Counted from the first letter of the stretch, positions 23,923 through 32,512 are shown. The stretch is DNA of 45,677 nt from SIG565 sp045646145 (GCA_045646145.1 JAZRKE010000009.1:1-45677), one strand, 5' to 3'. Program-made: numbers and translations. Notes: generated from the sequence alone by a model not told the origin.

Positions 23923-24135
23923 ATGAAAAAAATATCCTACAACCCTTTGTGGAAGACCCTGATTGATAAGGGCATCAAGAATAAAACAGATTTGATTAAG
24001 ATTGCCAATATATCAAGCGGAACACTTTCAAAACTCAATAAGAATATGGAAGTCTCCACTAAAATCATCACCCGTATTGCAACCTCTTTGCAAATTGATG
24101 ATATTTCCCAGATTGTTGAAATAACCGAGGAATAA
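23923..24135 (+). CDS. Small HTH regulator (Cro/C1, HTH_26 type)
   Basis: The 70 residues NPLWKTLIDKGIKNKTDLIKIANISSGTLSKLNKNMEVSTKIITRIATSLQIDDISQI form a compact Cro/C1-type helix-turn-helix. An AAAGGCGG-type ribosome site precedes the ATG. It lies 80 bases upstream of the two-gene GmrSD-like operon and probably represses it from the same promoter, as many restriction and toxin operons are controlled. No C-terminal sensing domain is present. Confidence 0.8.
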   Translation: MKKISYNPLWKTLIDKGIKNKTDLIKIANISSGTLSKLNKNMEVSTKIITRIATSLQIDDISQIVEITEE

Positions 24136-24215
24136 GTCCGTCTTTTGGGACATTTAAGAATGTAGAATATAAAAAAAGAACTGATAGGTAAAAAATTATT
24201 GCACAGGAGATTATT

Positions 24216-25328
24216 ATGAATATTGACAACCTGAAAACCCTTATCCAGAGTTATGAAGATAATCTGGACTTGATTTATAATTCAGAACACGACGAGTTGT
24301 TTAAGTGGAGAGCAGTTAAGCATTTTAGAGATGTCTGGTATGCTCCCGAAAACGAAGGATTAAACTTTGCACAGAGGTTTAATAAGGCTAAAAAGGAAAG
24401 TTCAGTACTTATCGATAACAGTCGTGTATCTCCTTCAAATGGTGTTGTAAAGATTGCGGAAGTTGCCGAGCAGGAAGTAGAAGACCTGTTCTTTAATGTG
24501 CTTCTTGCCGACGATGGCGGTGATATTGCCGTTCGTCAAAACCATATGGAAGCATTCCTTGAAGGTATGGAAGCATTACGAGCGAAGCACTATCCGCAGT
24601 GTTGGAAATATAAGCAAGACCGCCATGCAGCATCTTGCTATATGTGTTTCTTTGCTCCCGATGACAACTTTATCTATCACTATACCGAGGTTGAGGAATT
24701 TGCCCAGCACATTGAATATGGTATTGACATCGGTTCTGGTGAGAATTTTAAGTTGGAAGCCTATTACAAGATGTGTGGTGAAGTGATTGCCGTTCTCCGT
24801 GAGAGTACATCTCTATTGGAAAAGCAAAACAAACTCATCGCCACCGACGAATATTATAGCGACCCTTCGTTGCATCTTCTTGCTTTCAATCTTATTTGGT
24901 GCTCCAACACCTATAATTTCTACAAAGGTATGACTCATATCTCAAAGAAGGAAAGCATTAAGGAGTACACTCTCGCCCAATTGAGAGAAAAAGAACGAGC
25001 AGAACTCGAAGCAAAGAGAAATGCTCTGCTTGATGAAATTAAGCAGCTGGAACTTGATATAGAGCCCTGCAAGGACATTGTACTTATCGGTGTTCAAGTT
25101 AGCGATAAAATGACAGGTGCTATCGGTACAATAATTGCACAAGAGATTAACAAAGTAACTGTGCAGTATGAAACTGGCAACAAGACCTATTTCATCAACA
25201 AAAAATATATTTCTCGTCCTCGTTTTGAAGATGATGAAGAGATTGTAGAAGTATTTACCGAGTATGACGAAAAGAAGTTCAAGCTCGATGGTTTGTATAA
25301 AGAATTAGCAAGATTGGGAGTGAGATAA
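24216..25328 (+). CDS. Unknown partner protein of the GmrSD-like nuclease (370 aa)
   Basis: A 370-residue soluble protein. The N-terminal 240 residues are alpha/beta with conserved-looking aromatic and Cys residues (WKYKQDRHAASCYMCFFAPDDNFIYHYTEVEEF). A coiled coil follows (LAQLREKERAELEAKRNALLDEIKQLELD, about residues 253-281). A small beta domain comes last (VLIGVQVSDKMTGAIGTIIAQEINKVTVQYETGNKTYFINKKYI), resembling SH3-like folds. The stop and the next start overlap by one base (TAATG), so the two proteins are translationally coupled. It may sense or load substrate for the nuclease. No family was recognised. Confidence 0.7.
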   Translation: MNIDNLKTLIQSYEDNLDLIYNSEHDELFKWRAVKHFRDVWYAPENEGLNFAQRFNKAKKESSVLIDNSRVSPSNGVVKIAEVAEQEVEDLFFNVLLADDGGDIAVRQNHMEAFLEGMEALRAKHYPQCWKYKQDRHAASCYMCFFAPDDNFIYHYTEVEEFAQHIEYGIDIGSGENFKLEAYYKMCGEVIAVLRESTSLLEKQNKLIATDEYYSDPSLHLLAFNLIWCSNTYNFYKGMTHISKKESIKEYTLAQLREKERAELEAKRNALLDEIKQLELDIEPCKDIVLIGVQVSDKMTGAIGTIIAQEINKVTVQYETGNKTYFINKKYISRPRFEDDEEIVEVFTEYDEKKFKLDGLYKELARLGVR

Positions 25329-27436
25329 TGAAAATTGATAAAGGTCGTATAATTAACGATTTTATTGAACCAAATAAAAGGCAGTATGCGATACCAGTAT
25401 ATCAGCGAAACTACGAATGGTCCAAGGAGCAGTGTGTAAAACTGTTTGAGGATATCGTTCTTGCCTTCAAACACGACAGAACCCACTTCTGCGGTTCTGT
25501 GGTATATGCTCCTCTCAAAGAAGAGCATAATATACACTACTATATCATTATTGACGGACAGCAGAGATTGACCACTATTTATCTTCTGCTCAAAGCACTT
25601 ATTGACCTTTCCGAGAACACGGCAACCCGTGAGACCTTGGAAGAAGTAATTTTTAACCGTGATAAATTCGATAAGTTTGGTATTGATGTAGCAAGTAAAC
25701 TAAAACTGAAGCCCATCAAGAGCGATGATAAGCAGTTAAGATTGCTTATGGAAGATAAACTCGACGAAATGGACAAAAACAGTGGTATCTGGTCCAACTA
25801 TGAATTGTTCCGTACTCTTGTTCAGAAAGAATTAGATGCAGGTATGTATGTCAAAGACATCTACAAGGGTGTAGAAAAGCTCATTTGTGCGAGTATTCTC
25901 CTTGAAGATGAAGATAATGCACAAGAAATGTTTGAGCGAATTAACTCTACTGGTGTGCCGTTGAGTTTGGCAGATAAAATTAGAAACTTTGTGTTGATGA
26001 CCGATGCAGACCAAGAACATCTTTATGAAGAGTATTGGTTGAAGGCAGAATTGCTCGTTAGAAGAGCAAATATGACCGCTTTCTTCTTGGACTACCTCAA
26101 TATCAAGATAGATGGTTTCGCCAAAGAGAGCGATGCCTATGAAGTGTTTAAGACGGTTTACCACGATGGTGAGTACACCAACGAAACAATGTTGGAAGAA
26201 ATACTGCATTATGCCGATTTCTACCACACATTCCTGTATGGCAATGACAAATACGGAGAAGAAGTTAATGCCTTGTTGAAGAACCTGCAGAAATTGAAGC
26301 AGACAACCGTGTTCCTGTTCTTGTTCCGTGTGTTCGATGATTTCGAAAACAAGGTGATTGACGAAGCTGAACTGGAAAAAGTGTTGCGGTTCCTACTTCA
26401 TTACAGCATTCGCCGTCTCATCTGTGAAATCGGTTCTAACTCTCTTCGTGGTTTGTACAAGACCCTGTATGCTCGTGTGTTTGCCCGTGAAGAGAACAAA
26501 AAGCACTATTACGATGCCATTGTATCCTTCTTTATGCAATTGACATCGAGAGATGCTTTGCCCGACGATAAGACCTATACACAGGCACTTAAAGAGAATA
26601 ATCTGTATAGAAAGAATGCTCTTTGCAAGTTCCTTCTTACTGCTATCGAAAACAAGGGCAAAGAAAAGGTCATTGCAGACAATCTAACCATTGAGCATAT
26701 TATGCCGCAGAACAAGAACCTTTCTACCGCTTGGCAAAAAATGCTCGGTGAAAGCAACTGGCAGGCTATTCAGGAAAAGTACTTGCATACCCTCGGCAAC
26801 TTGACCCTAACTGGTTATAATAGCGAACTGGGTGACAAACCATTTGCTGATAAAAAGAAGGAAATTGAGAGTGTTGATTCCAAGGTTATTGTGTTGTACT
26901 CTGATGTCAAGTCCTGCGAGACTTGGAATGAAGAAAGCATTACAACCCGTGCGAACAGATTGGCCAATATTATTTTGGAACTCTATCCTATTGAGCAACC
27001 GACAGAAAAGATTTCTTTTGCAGACCCCCGTTATCAAGAATACACCTGTGCTAACCCTGATGATGCTACATACAAGTCTCCGAACTATTATGTATTGCAG
27101 GGAGAACGAGTTAATACAACCAACTTTGCAGAAATGCTTCGCTCGGTTGTAGGTCGCTTGTATGAGCAGGATAAGGAAATCATCAAGGAAATGGCACGAA
27201 ACAATGAAAGACTTGTTCCGTGGTCGCAGAATATAATGTTCTCTTATGATGTTGAGCAAATCTCTGGCGATTATAAAATCGAGAACACCGACATCTATGA
27301 GAGTACAGGTTTCTCCGCATCGCATATCATCTACATCATTCGTGCATTGCTTGAAAAGTACGATATTGAAGAAAGCGACTTCGTTTATAGTGCCAAGTCT
27401 TATAATTTTGTAAAGAAAGATGATACCTCCGAATGA
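25328..27436 (+). CDS. DUF262-DUF1524 protein, GmrSD-like modification-dependent nuclease
   Basis: The N-terminal DUF262 has IPVYQRNYEW (about residues 22-31) and the IIDGQQRLTT motif (about 75-84), the nucleotide-binding/hydrolysing ParB-like signature. The C-terminal DUF1524 HNH-type domain has IEHIMPQNK (about 454-462) and GNLTLTGYNS (about 491-500). This is the layout of GmrSD/SspE/BrxU-type enzymes that restrict phage with modified DNA. The 702 residues add a C-terminal extension of about 170. It is coupled to the unknown 370-aa protein and preceded by an HTH gene, together forming a self-contained defence candidate. Confidence 0.88.
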   Translation: MKIDKGRIINDFIEPNKRQYAIPVYQRNYEWSKEQCVKLFEDIVLAFKHDRTHFCGSVVYAPLKEEHNIHYYIIIDGQQRLTTIYLLLKALIDLSENTATRETLEEVIFNRDKFDKFGIDVASKLKLKPIKSDDKQLRLLMEDKLDEMDKNSGIWSNYELFRTLVQKELDAGMYVKDIYKGVEKLICASILLEDEDNAQEMFERINSTGVPLSLADKIRNFVLMTDADQEHLYEEYWLKAELLVRRANMTAFFLDYLNIKIDGFAKESDAYEVFKTVYHDGEYTNETMLEEILHYADFYHTFLYGNDKYGEEVNALLKNLQKLKQTTVFLFLFRVFDDFENKVIDEAELEKVLRFLLHYSIRRLICEIGSNSLRGLYKTLYARVFAREENKKHYYDAIVSFFMQLTSRDALPDDKTYTQALKENNLYRKNALCKFLLTAIENKGKEKVIADNLTIEHIMPQNKNLSTAWQKMLGESNWQAIQEKYLHTLGNLTLTGYNSELGDKPFADKKKEIESVDSKVIVLYSDVKSCETWNEESITTRANRLANIILELYPIEQPTEKISFADPRYQEYTCANPDDATYKSPNYYVLQGERVNTTNFAEMLRSVVGRLYEQDKEIIKEMARNNERLVPWSQNIMFSYDVEQISGDYKIENTDIYESTGFSASHIIYIIRALLEKYDIEESDFVYSAKSYNFVKKDDTSE

Positions 27437-27508
27437 TAGGTAAGGCACTATACTTAATAGGCACAACAAAACTTACTGTGCAAAAAGAAATACATAGAGG
27501 CAATTTTA

Positions 27509-27768
27509 TAAAGTTTTCAAAATTAGCCGCTGTTGCTTTTTGAGAGACGAGCCCAGCATATTTTAGAAAACTTTTTGCTGCGAAATCTTTCGTATTACAT
27601 CATAAACATTCTAAAAATTTTATGGTATAACATCAAAAAGGTGCATTCCGCTATGGAGTGCATCTTTTTTATATATGGTTTCAATATTAAAACTGCAAAA
27701 AAGTTTTTGATATTATCATCATTTCGTCTTTGAGAACTGAAGCTGCGGCGATTTTTCAAAACTTGAAT
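27509..27768. repeat. Element 2 dispersed 70-bp repeat, copies 9-10
   Basis: Copies at 27509-27576 (centre TTTTTGAGAGACG) and 27699-27768 (centre TCTTTGAGAAC) lie in the gene-free gap 27437-27844. Between them a hairpin, GGTGCATTCCG / CGGAGTGCATC-like, with six Ts (about 27640-27670) looks like a terminator. Confidence 0.72.
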
Positions 27769-27844
27769 TATTTTTTGATTTAAAAATTTTTAAAAGTTAA
27801 TTTTTCTTTGTAATCAATTTTTATATTACAAAGGAGAAATTTTT

Positions 27845-28192
27845 ATGAAAAACACTATCAATCGTGGAGATGTCTTTTATGCAAACCTCAAATCTGATGG
27901 CACAAGTCGCCAAAGTGGTATCAGGCCCATAATCGTGATTTCCAACCCACAATGTAACCGTCACAGTTCGATTATCACAATTTTGACCTGCACCACATCC
28001 CGAACCAAGCACCCCTTGCCGACACATATTTCGCTTCCTGCATCCGAAACAGGAATGAAATACGACTCGATTTGTCTTTGTGAGCAACCGATGAGCATCG
28101 CAAAGAGCGATTTGCTTGAATTCGTTACGAGTTTAAGCGACGAACATATGGAAAAGGTAAATGCTGGTTTAAGATGTCAGTTGTGCCTTTAA
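27845..28192 (+). CDS. MazF/PemK-family toxin (endoribonuclease)
   Basis: The protein reads INRGDVFYANL, SRQSGIRPIIVIS and LTCTTSRTKHPLPTHISL, the standard MazF/PemK fold blocks. Such proteins cut mRNA at short motifs. The 115 residues are full length. An AAAGGAG ribosome site precedes the ATG. No antitoxin-sized gene lies upstream (the gap holds repeats) or overlaps on the same strand, so it is an apparent orphan; its antitoxin may be encoded elsewhere or be RNA. The 3' end overlaps the minus-strand membrane-protein gene by 68 bases. Confidence 0.87.
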   Translation: MKNTINRGDVFYANLKSDGTSRQSGIRPIIVISNPQCNRHSSIITILTCTTSRTKHPLPTHISLPASETGMKYDSICLCEQPMSIAKSDLLEFVTSLSDEHMEKVNAGLRCQLCL

Positions 28193-28532
28193 AAGAAGAA
28201 AACCTTCCTTTGCGGGAAGGTTTTCTCTTTTGTGGTAGCATTTCCACCACCGTCAACACGATGAATAATGCCAACATTACCGATATAATTAGATAGTCAT
28301 TAATTATTTGTCCGAACTCACAGTGCATACTGATAGCATTGCCGAGCAGAAAGAAGTTTCCAATGAGCGACGGCACTTGCCAACCCCAGTGCAATTCGTT
28401 TTCTTTGCAGTATTCCATTACGAGAACGGTAATAATGCCCATCGCAGCAACCAGCATATAAAATAGGTTCCGAGAGAGTAGTTGCAGACAGGCAGCACCC
28501 ATTGAACATAGAAATAAAACCAGTGTGGTCAT
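28125..28532 (-). CDS. Small multi-pass membrane protein
   Basis: The 135 residues contain about four hydrophobic segments (TTLVLFLCSMGAACLQLL, LFYMLVAAMGIITVLVM, VPSLIGNFFLLGNAI, YLIISVMLALFIVLTVV) followed by a basic tail. The frame runs through the mazF terminator and overlaps the end of mazF, so the functional tail may be shorter. It lies 11 bases downstream of the transglutaminase-like gene on the same strand. No family was recognised. It may anchor or export its neighbour's product. Confidence 0.6.
   Translation of the reverse strand: MTTLVLFLCSMGAACLQLLSRNLFYMLVAAMGIITVLVMEYCKENELHWGWQVPSLIGNFFLLGNAISMHCEFGQIINDYLIISVMLALFIVLTVVEMLPQKRKPSRKGRFSSFKGTTDILNQHLPFPYVRRLNS
28198..28231. terminator. 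Terminator after mazF
   Basis: An 11-bp stem, GAAAACCTTCC / GGAAGGTTTTC, followed by TCTTTT. Confidence 0.82.
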
Positions 28533-28543
28533 AATACTCCTCC

Positions 28544-29152
28544 TTAATGATAATTGAGCAGTCGCTCTTTATACCGAGAACAGTATTCCTTGATACTGCA
28601 GGTGAAAATCTCATAGTCGGCATTGGGTTCCATTTTCTTCTCTACTCGTGATACCGACATTGTAAGGTCAAGGTAATAACTCGTTCCATTGGACAGTGAT
28701 ATGACATTGTATGAGTGGTGCGGTTTCAAAATATCCTCATAAGCGATATCTACCACATAGACCTTAAAGTCCTTCATCGGCAGAAACCCTGCCTCGTCAA
28801 GTACAAGGGTGATGTGCTTAAATAGAACGGCAAAATCAAAGCAAATGCCGTAAATTCTATCGCCTTGCTCAATATCGTCAAAGTCAAAATGTTGGAAAAC
28901 AACCATTTTATCGTGGTGGTATTTGAAGTTTGCTCTGGCATACGACTGAACGGTAGAGATATATTCTTCAATAGTGCTATACTCCCGACCGAACCGAGTG
29001 AGTATCCATTCTCGTTCGGTGTTAGAGATGGTTGTTGCTGCCGTGTAACGACCGCCTCGGTTTTGGGTGTAGTTATTATAAAAAGCAACCCCTGTGGTCG
29101 CCAGAACGGCCACACAGAGCACAATACTCAGTATCATCTTAACTGTTTTCAT
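28544..29152 (-). CDS. Membrane-anchored transglutaminase-like protein
   Basis: An N-terminal signal anchor (MILSIVLCVAVLATTGVAF, about residues 6-24) is followed by an extracytoplasmic domain with a papain/transglutaminase-like triad: Cys104 in YGICFDFAVLF, His145/146 in KPHHSYNV and Asp162 in YYLDLT. Such domains act as cysteine proteases or crosslinking enzymes outside the membrane. The start overlaps the resolvase gene end by 14 bases, so both share an operon. Pairing with a resolvase and DUF6809 is an unusual cargo cluster. Confidence 0.75.
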   Translation of the reverse strand: MKTVKMILSIVLCVAVLATTGVAFYNNYTQNRGGRYTAATTISNTEREWILTRFGREYSTIEEYISTVQSYARANFKYHHDKMVVFQHFDFDDIEQGDRIYGICFDFAVLFKHITLVLDEAGFLPMKDFKVYVVDIAYEDILKPHHSYNVISLSNGTSYYLDLTMSVSRVEKKMEPNADYEIFTCSIKEYCSRYKERLLNYH

Positions 29153-29699
29153 ATTCCTTTACCTTTCTATAAAAAGTAGTAGGTTTCATACCACCCAATC
29201 TTTTCATTGCTTCTACGGCAGTGATGTCACCGTTTCGCCACACTTTAATGACTTTTTCAAAATCAGGGTGCTTAATCGGTTTTCTGCCGAGATATTTTCC
29301 ATTGGCTTTTGCAATTGCTATGCCTTCGGATTGTCTTTGATGTAGGTTAGCAACTTCAAGTTCGTAGATAGAACCGAAAATGCCAAGAATACACCTGCCC
29401 ATCGGGGTAGTAGTGTCGATTGTTTCCTTTTGCGATACAAAATCCACATTTTTCTTGGTGAGTTCATCTACAAGCACAAGCAAATCTTTGGCAGACCTTG
29501 CAAACCTTGAAATGCTTTCGACAACCACGGTATCTCCCGCACGGACAAAGGACATCATTTCTTTGAGGGCAGGACGGGCAGTGTTTGTGCCAGTTTGTTT
29601 GTCAATGAATATTTGTTCAACACCGAGTTCACTCATAAGCACTTCCTGTCGTGCTTCATTTTGTTCTTCGGTACTCACTCTGATATAACCGATTTTCAT
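29139..29699 (-). CDS. Serine recombinase (resolvase/invertase)
   Basis: The 186 residues contain the catalytic Ser in YIRVSTEEQ (residue 9), the SRFARS block and the MGRCILGIFGSIYELE E-helix, then an HTH (DITAVEAMKRLGGMKPTTFYRKVKEY). It is a small resolvase/invertase of the Tn3/Gin type. It probably resolves cointegrates or multimers of element 2, or moves the local cluster. An interrupted inverted repeat directly upstream (29715-29778) is a candidate recombination or regulatory site. Confidence 0.92.
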   Translation of the reverse strand: MKIGYIRVSTEEQNEARQEVLMSELGVEQIFIDKQTGTNTARPALKEMMSFVRAGDTVVVESISRFARSAKDLLVLVDELTKKNVDFVSQKETIDTTTPMGRCILGIFGSIYELEVANLHQRQSEGIAIAKANGKYLGRKPIKHPDFEKVIKVWRNGDITAVEAMKRLGGMKPTTFYRKVKEYENS

Positions 29700-29714
29700 A
29701 AATTTTTCCTTTCT

Positions 29715-29778
29715 AACCCAATAGAGTATTAGTTTCTTTTGGTATATTCCAAAAACACAAAATTAACTCTATTGGGTT
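29715..29778. other. Inverted repeat upstream of the resolvase gene
   Basis: AACCCAATAGAGT (29715-29727) and ACTCTATTGGGTT (29766-29778) are perfect complements, enclosing TTTTGG / CCAAAA. This could be a res-type site bound by the recombinase, or a terminator for the leftward or rightward transcript. Confidence 0.5.
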
Positions 29779-29830
29779 GCTTTTCTTCCGTTCCGTTGGA
29801 CTATACCCTAATGGAACACGATTTTTGCTA

Positions 29831-30112
29831 TTATTCGTTACCTCTATCGTAGATTGCTTCGCAAATCAAACGGCAGGCAGTTTTGAAACCGACCAAGAAT
29901 GCAGAATATTCCAAATGGCAGGACATAGTGCCGCACTTGTCCACATAGGCATTTAAAAGGTCTTTCTGATTATCGGTCATTGTTTCTTCAAGTGCTTCTC
30001 TTGCGACCCCTGCTTCGTGTAGGGCAGTGTTGTATTCGTCGCTACGGTGCATAGGTCTATCAAAGAGATTAAGATTGCCGTAAAACAAATCTTTAATAGT
30101 CTGGTCAGTCAT
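29831..30112 (-). CDS. DUF6809-like small protein
   Basis: The 93 residues contain KDLFYGNLNLFDRPMHRSDEYNTALHE and LNAYVDKCGTMSCHLEYSAFLVGFKTACRLI, the layout of the DUF6809 family found in clostridial mobile elements. AAAGAGGTG precedes the ATG at 30112; a longer frame lacks a ribosome site. It is all-helical and cytoplasmic. Such genes often accompany recombinases, but the function is unknown. Confidence 0.7.
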   Translation of the reverse strand: MTDQTIKDLFYGNLNLFDRPMHRSDEYNTALHEAGVAREALEETMTDNQKDLLNAYVDKCGTMSCHLEYSAFLVGFKTACRLICEAIYDRGNE

Positions 30113-30116
30113 AAGG

Positions 30117-30305
30117 TCACCTCTTTCCAAGTTCGCTCTCATCCACACCGTAAACACGATATACGGTCTTTGGTGCAATTTCTTCTTTTTCAATGACGAT
30201 ATGGTCAACCCCTTCGGGTAGGATAATTTCAATATCCCTGCCCAAATGAGACGGCATCACCACACCATTGCCGTTTGTTTCATACTGTAAAACTAAAATC
30301 TTCAT
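30117..30305 (-). CDS. Small hypothetical protein (62 aa)
   Basis: The ATG at 30305 follows AAAGGAG with a 7-base gap. The protein is beta-rich (MKILVLQYETNGNGVVMPSHLGRDIEIILPEGVDHIVIEKEE) and of unknown family. It is the first gene of the minus-strand run with DUF6809, 4 bases apart. Its promoter may be the one at 30569-30597, with the hairpin leader between. Confidence 0.6.
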   Translation of the reverse strand: MKILVLQYETNGNGVVMPSHLGRDIEIILPEGVDHIVIEKEEIAPKTVYRVYGVDESELGKR

Positions 30306-30475
30306 AAACATTCTCCTTTCTGATGTTATGTAAGTGGTGTCGCTGGCTCGGCACCGTGCATCAACAAAGATAAATGAAGGAGGAATTAGGTTGGAGAAAT
30401 GAAAAGGAATTACACACACAACTTGCTCCGCTGCCAGAACAGAGCACTGAATGGAGAAAGGTCAAAATGAAAAAA

Positions 30476-30520
30476 GACCTACATATCAAGGCACTCCCGC
30501 CGAGTGCTGATATGTAAGTC
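30476..30520 (-). ncRNA. Leader hairpin or small RNA terminator, minus strand
   Basis: A long imperfect stem (30476-30488 with 30508-30520, and GCACTC / GAGTGC inside) is followed on the minus strand by six Ts. It lies about 45 bases after the predicted start of the promoter at 30569-30597. It would end a small RNA of about 90 bases, or attenuate the operon starting at 30305. Confidence 0.6.
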
Positions 30521-30568
30521 TTAAAATTCTACAAAATATATGTTAAACACTATTTATTTGACACACTA

Positions 30569-30597
30569 ATTATACCATATTTTTTATTTAAAGCCAA
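30569..30597 (-). promoter_or_regulatory. Minus-strand promoter of the leader/operon
   Basis: On the minus strand: TTGGCT (30597-30592), a 17-bp spacer and TATAAT (30574-30569). The adjacent 30601-30860 bases have no gene. They hold two AAAGTTTT.CG.. direct repeats and two CGGAAAAATGTG repeats (near 30808 and 30842). Confidence 0.6.
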
Positions 30598-30864
30598 GCT
30601 TTAGATGGAAAGTTTTAAAAGTTTTTCGGGTTATAACCGCAAAAGTATATTAAAAATGAAAGTTTTGCGATTACAACCATAAAAACTTTCCAACCGTCCT
30701 CTTGCCGAAATGCTTCAAAAGAAATAATTGCATATTTGCAGATTTATTACGGTTTGTTTATGTAGTGGGGGTATTTTTCTATTTATTGAATGATGAATAG
30801 GGGTTTAACGGAAAAATGTGGAGTAACATATCAAATACTGTCGGAAAAATGTGAAAACAACCTA

Positions 30865-30893
30865 TTGAAATGAATGGAATTTTGTGATATACT
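30865..30893 (+). promoter_or_regulatory. Promoter of the ATPase gene
   Basis: TTGAAA (30865-30870), a 17-bp spacer and TATACT (30888-30893). Confidence 0.7.
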
Positions 30894-30923
30894 ATATTCA
30901 AAGTAAAAAAGGCAGGTATTAGT

Positions 30924-32261
30924 ATGGAAAGACTTACCCGTAAAATAGACACATATCTTACCAATTGGAAAAATACGAAGGATAGATTTCCGCTTATTGT
31001 AAAAGGTGCTCGTCAGATAGGCAAAACCGAAGCAATAAAGCACTTCGCAGAAAACAATTATAAATCGGTTGTGGAAATAAACTTTGTTCTTCAAAAGCAA
31101 TACAAAGGTATTTTTGATGATGGGTTTGAGGTTGACACCATCCTTAAAAATATTTCTCTGCTAAACCCAGACTTTGAATTTATAGAAGGCGATACTCTTA
31201 TCTTCTTTGATGAAATTCAAGACTGCATCAACTGTGCTACCAGTCTTAAATCGTTTAAGATGGACGGACGGTATGATGTTATATGTTCTGGCTCACTTAT
31301 GGGCATCAATTATAATGAGATTGAGTCCAACAGTGTGGGATATAAAGAAGACTATGAAATGTATTCTCTTGATTTTGAAGAATTCCTTTGGGCAAAGGGA
31401 TATAAGGCAGAGCAGATAGAAGAACTTTATCAAAAACTACTGACAACTACTCCTCTTTCAAATATTGAGTATGATGTTATGCTTGAAAATTTCAGAGAAT
31501 ATATGGTGCTCGGTGGTATGCCTGCCGTTGTATTCACATTTGTTACTCAAAAGAATTACAGCGGTACTCTTAAACTGCAAAAGCAACTGCTTCTTGACTA
31601 TGAAGAAGACATAACCAAATATGCTCACGGACTTGACAAAGGCAAGATACTTGATATATATAGAAAAATCCCCGTATTTCTTGGCAAGGATAATAAGAAG
31701 TTCCAAATATCCAAGGTTAAGTCGGGGGCAAGAAACCGAGACTATGTTGGCACGGTAGAATGGCTCAATAATGCAGGTATTATAAATGTGTGTTATTGTA
31801 TGTCTTCACCCGAACTGCCTCTTAAAGGTAATTACAACCCCGATAATTACAAAATCTATTTTGCCGATACAGGACTACTTGTAGGTTCTCTTGACGAAGA
31901 AGTGCAGCAAGACCTTCGCAGTAATAAGAATTTTAACACATACAAAGGTGCTATTTACGAAAATGTGGTGGCAGATATGCTCGTAAAGCAGGGTTATAAT
32001 CTGTACTTCTACCGCAACGAAAAAGGTACTCTTGAAATGGACTTCTTTGTCCGTGACAGTGATAGTCTTATTCCTGTTGAGGTAAAGGCAAACGATGCAT
32101 CAACACCGTCTCTTAACTCGCTGATTGAAAAAGATACCTATGAAGATGTTAAGTACGGTATTAAACTTGCAAACAAAAACATCGGTTTTAATGGGAAGTT
32201 TTATACCATTCCTTATTTCCTTACTTTTATGCTCAAAAGGTTTTTAAGCGAAAAATCATAA
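30924..32261 (+). CDS. AAA_14/DUF4143 ATPase
   Basis: The 445-residue protein has Walker A GARQIGKTEA (about residues 29-38), Walker B LIFFDEIQ (about 92-99), a sensor region CSGSLMG, and a C-terminal DUF4143 domain with a PD-(D/E)XK-like strand pair (LEMDFFVRD...PVEVKA). This family is frequent in gut anaerobes and mobile DNA; some members are predicted to be archaeal-type ATPase-nuclease fusions, but a biological role is unsettled. It stands alone with its own promoter at the right end of element 2. It is full length with intact motifs. Confidence 0.9.
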   Translation: MERLTRKIDTYLTNWKNTKDRFPLIVKGARQIGKTEAIKHFAENNYKSVVEINFVLQKQYKGIFDDGFEVDTILKNISLLNPDFEFIEGDTLIFFDEIQDCINCATSLKSFKMDGRYDVICSGSLMGINYNEIESNSVGYKEDYEMYSLDFEEFLWAKGYKAEQIEELYQKLLTTTPLSNIEYDVMLENFREYMVLGGMPAVVFTFVTQKNYSGTLKLQKQLLLDYEEDITKYAHGLDKGKILDIYRKIPVFLGKDNKKFQISKVKSGARNRDYVGTVEWLNNAGIINVCYCMSSPELPLKGNYNPDNYKIYFADTGLLVGSLDEEVQQDLRSNKNFNTYKGAIYENVVADMLVKQGYNLYFYRNEKGTLEMDFFVRDSDSLIPVEVKANDASTPSLNSLIEKDTYEDVKYGIKLANKNIGFNGKFYTIPYFLTFMLKRFLSEKS

Positions 32262-32348
32262 CACATAAAATCCTTGATTTTTATACTGTTCTATGGTATT
32301 ATGTGTGTGGCAAATCGTTAGTTAATATCGTGTTGATTAAAAGTAAAA

Positions 32349-32473
32349 TTTACCCATAAATTACCCACGATTTACCCATAATATCCGAGAATGCGTGAGA
32401 TTTAAAGACACAATATGAGAAGTTATGAGAACCTCCTAAAAATCACTGTTTTCGGGATATGTTATGAGAACTT
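32349..32473 (+). other. Right arm-type integrase sites, element 2
   Basis: TTTACCCAT (32349), ATTACCCAC (32360), TTTACCCAT (32371), GTTATGAGAAC (32420) and GTTATGAGAACTT (32461). These match the left-end set of element 2. No gene lies between 32262 and the core. Confidence 0.7.
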
Positions 32474-32512
32474 GTGAGAGGATATGAGGTATTATGCTTT
32501 ACCCTATGTCTA

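Noticed and set aside
26807..27469. Minus-strand frame of 220 residues opposite the GmrSD-like gene
   Set aside because: It is an antisense shadow of a gene with intact DUF262 and DUF1524 motifs, with no start signal.
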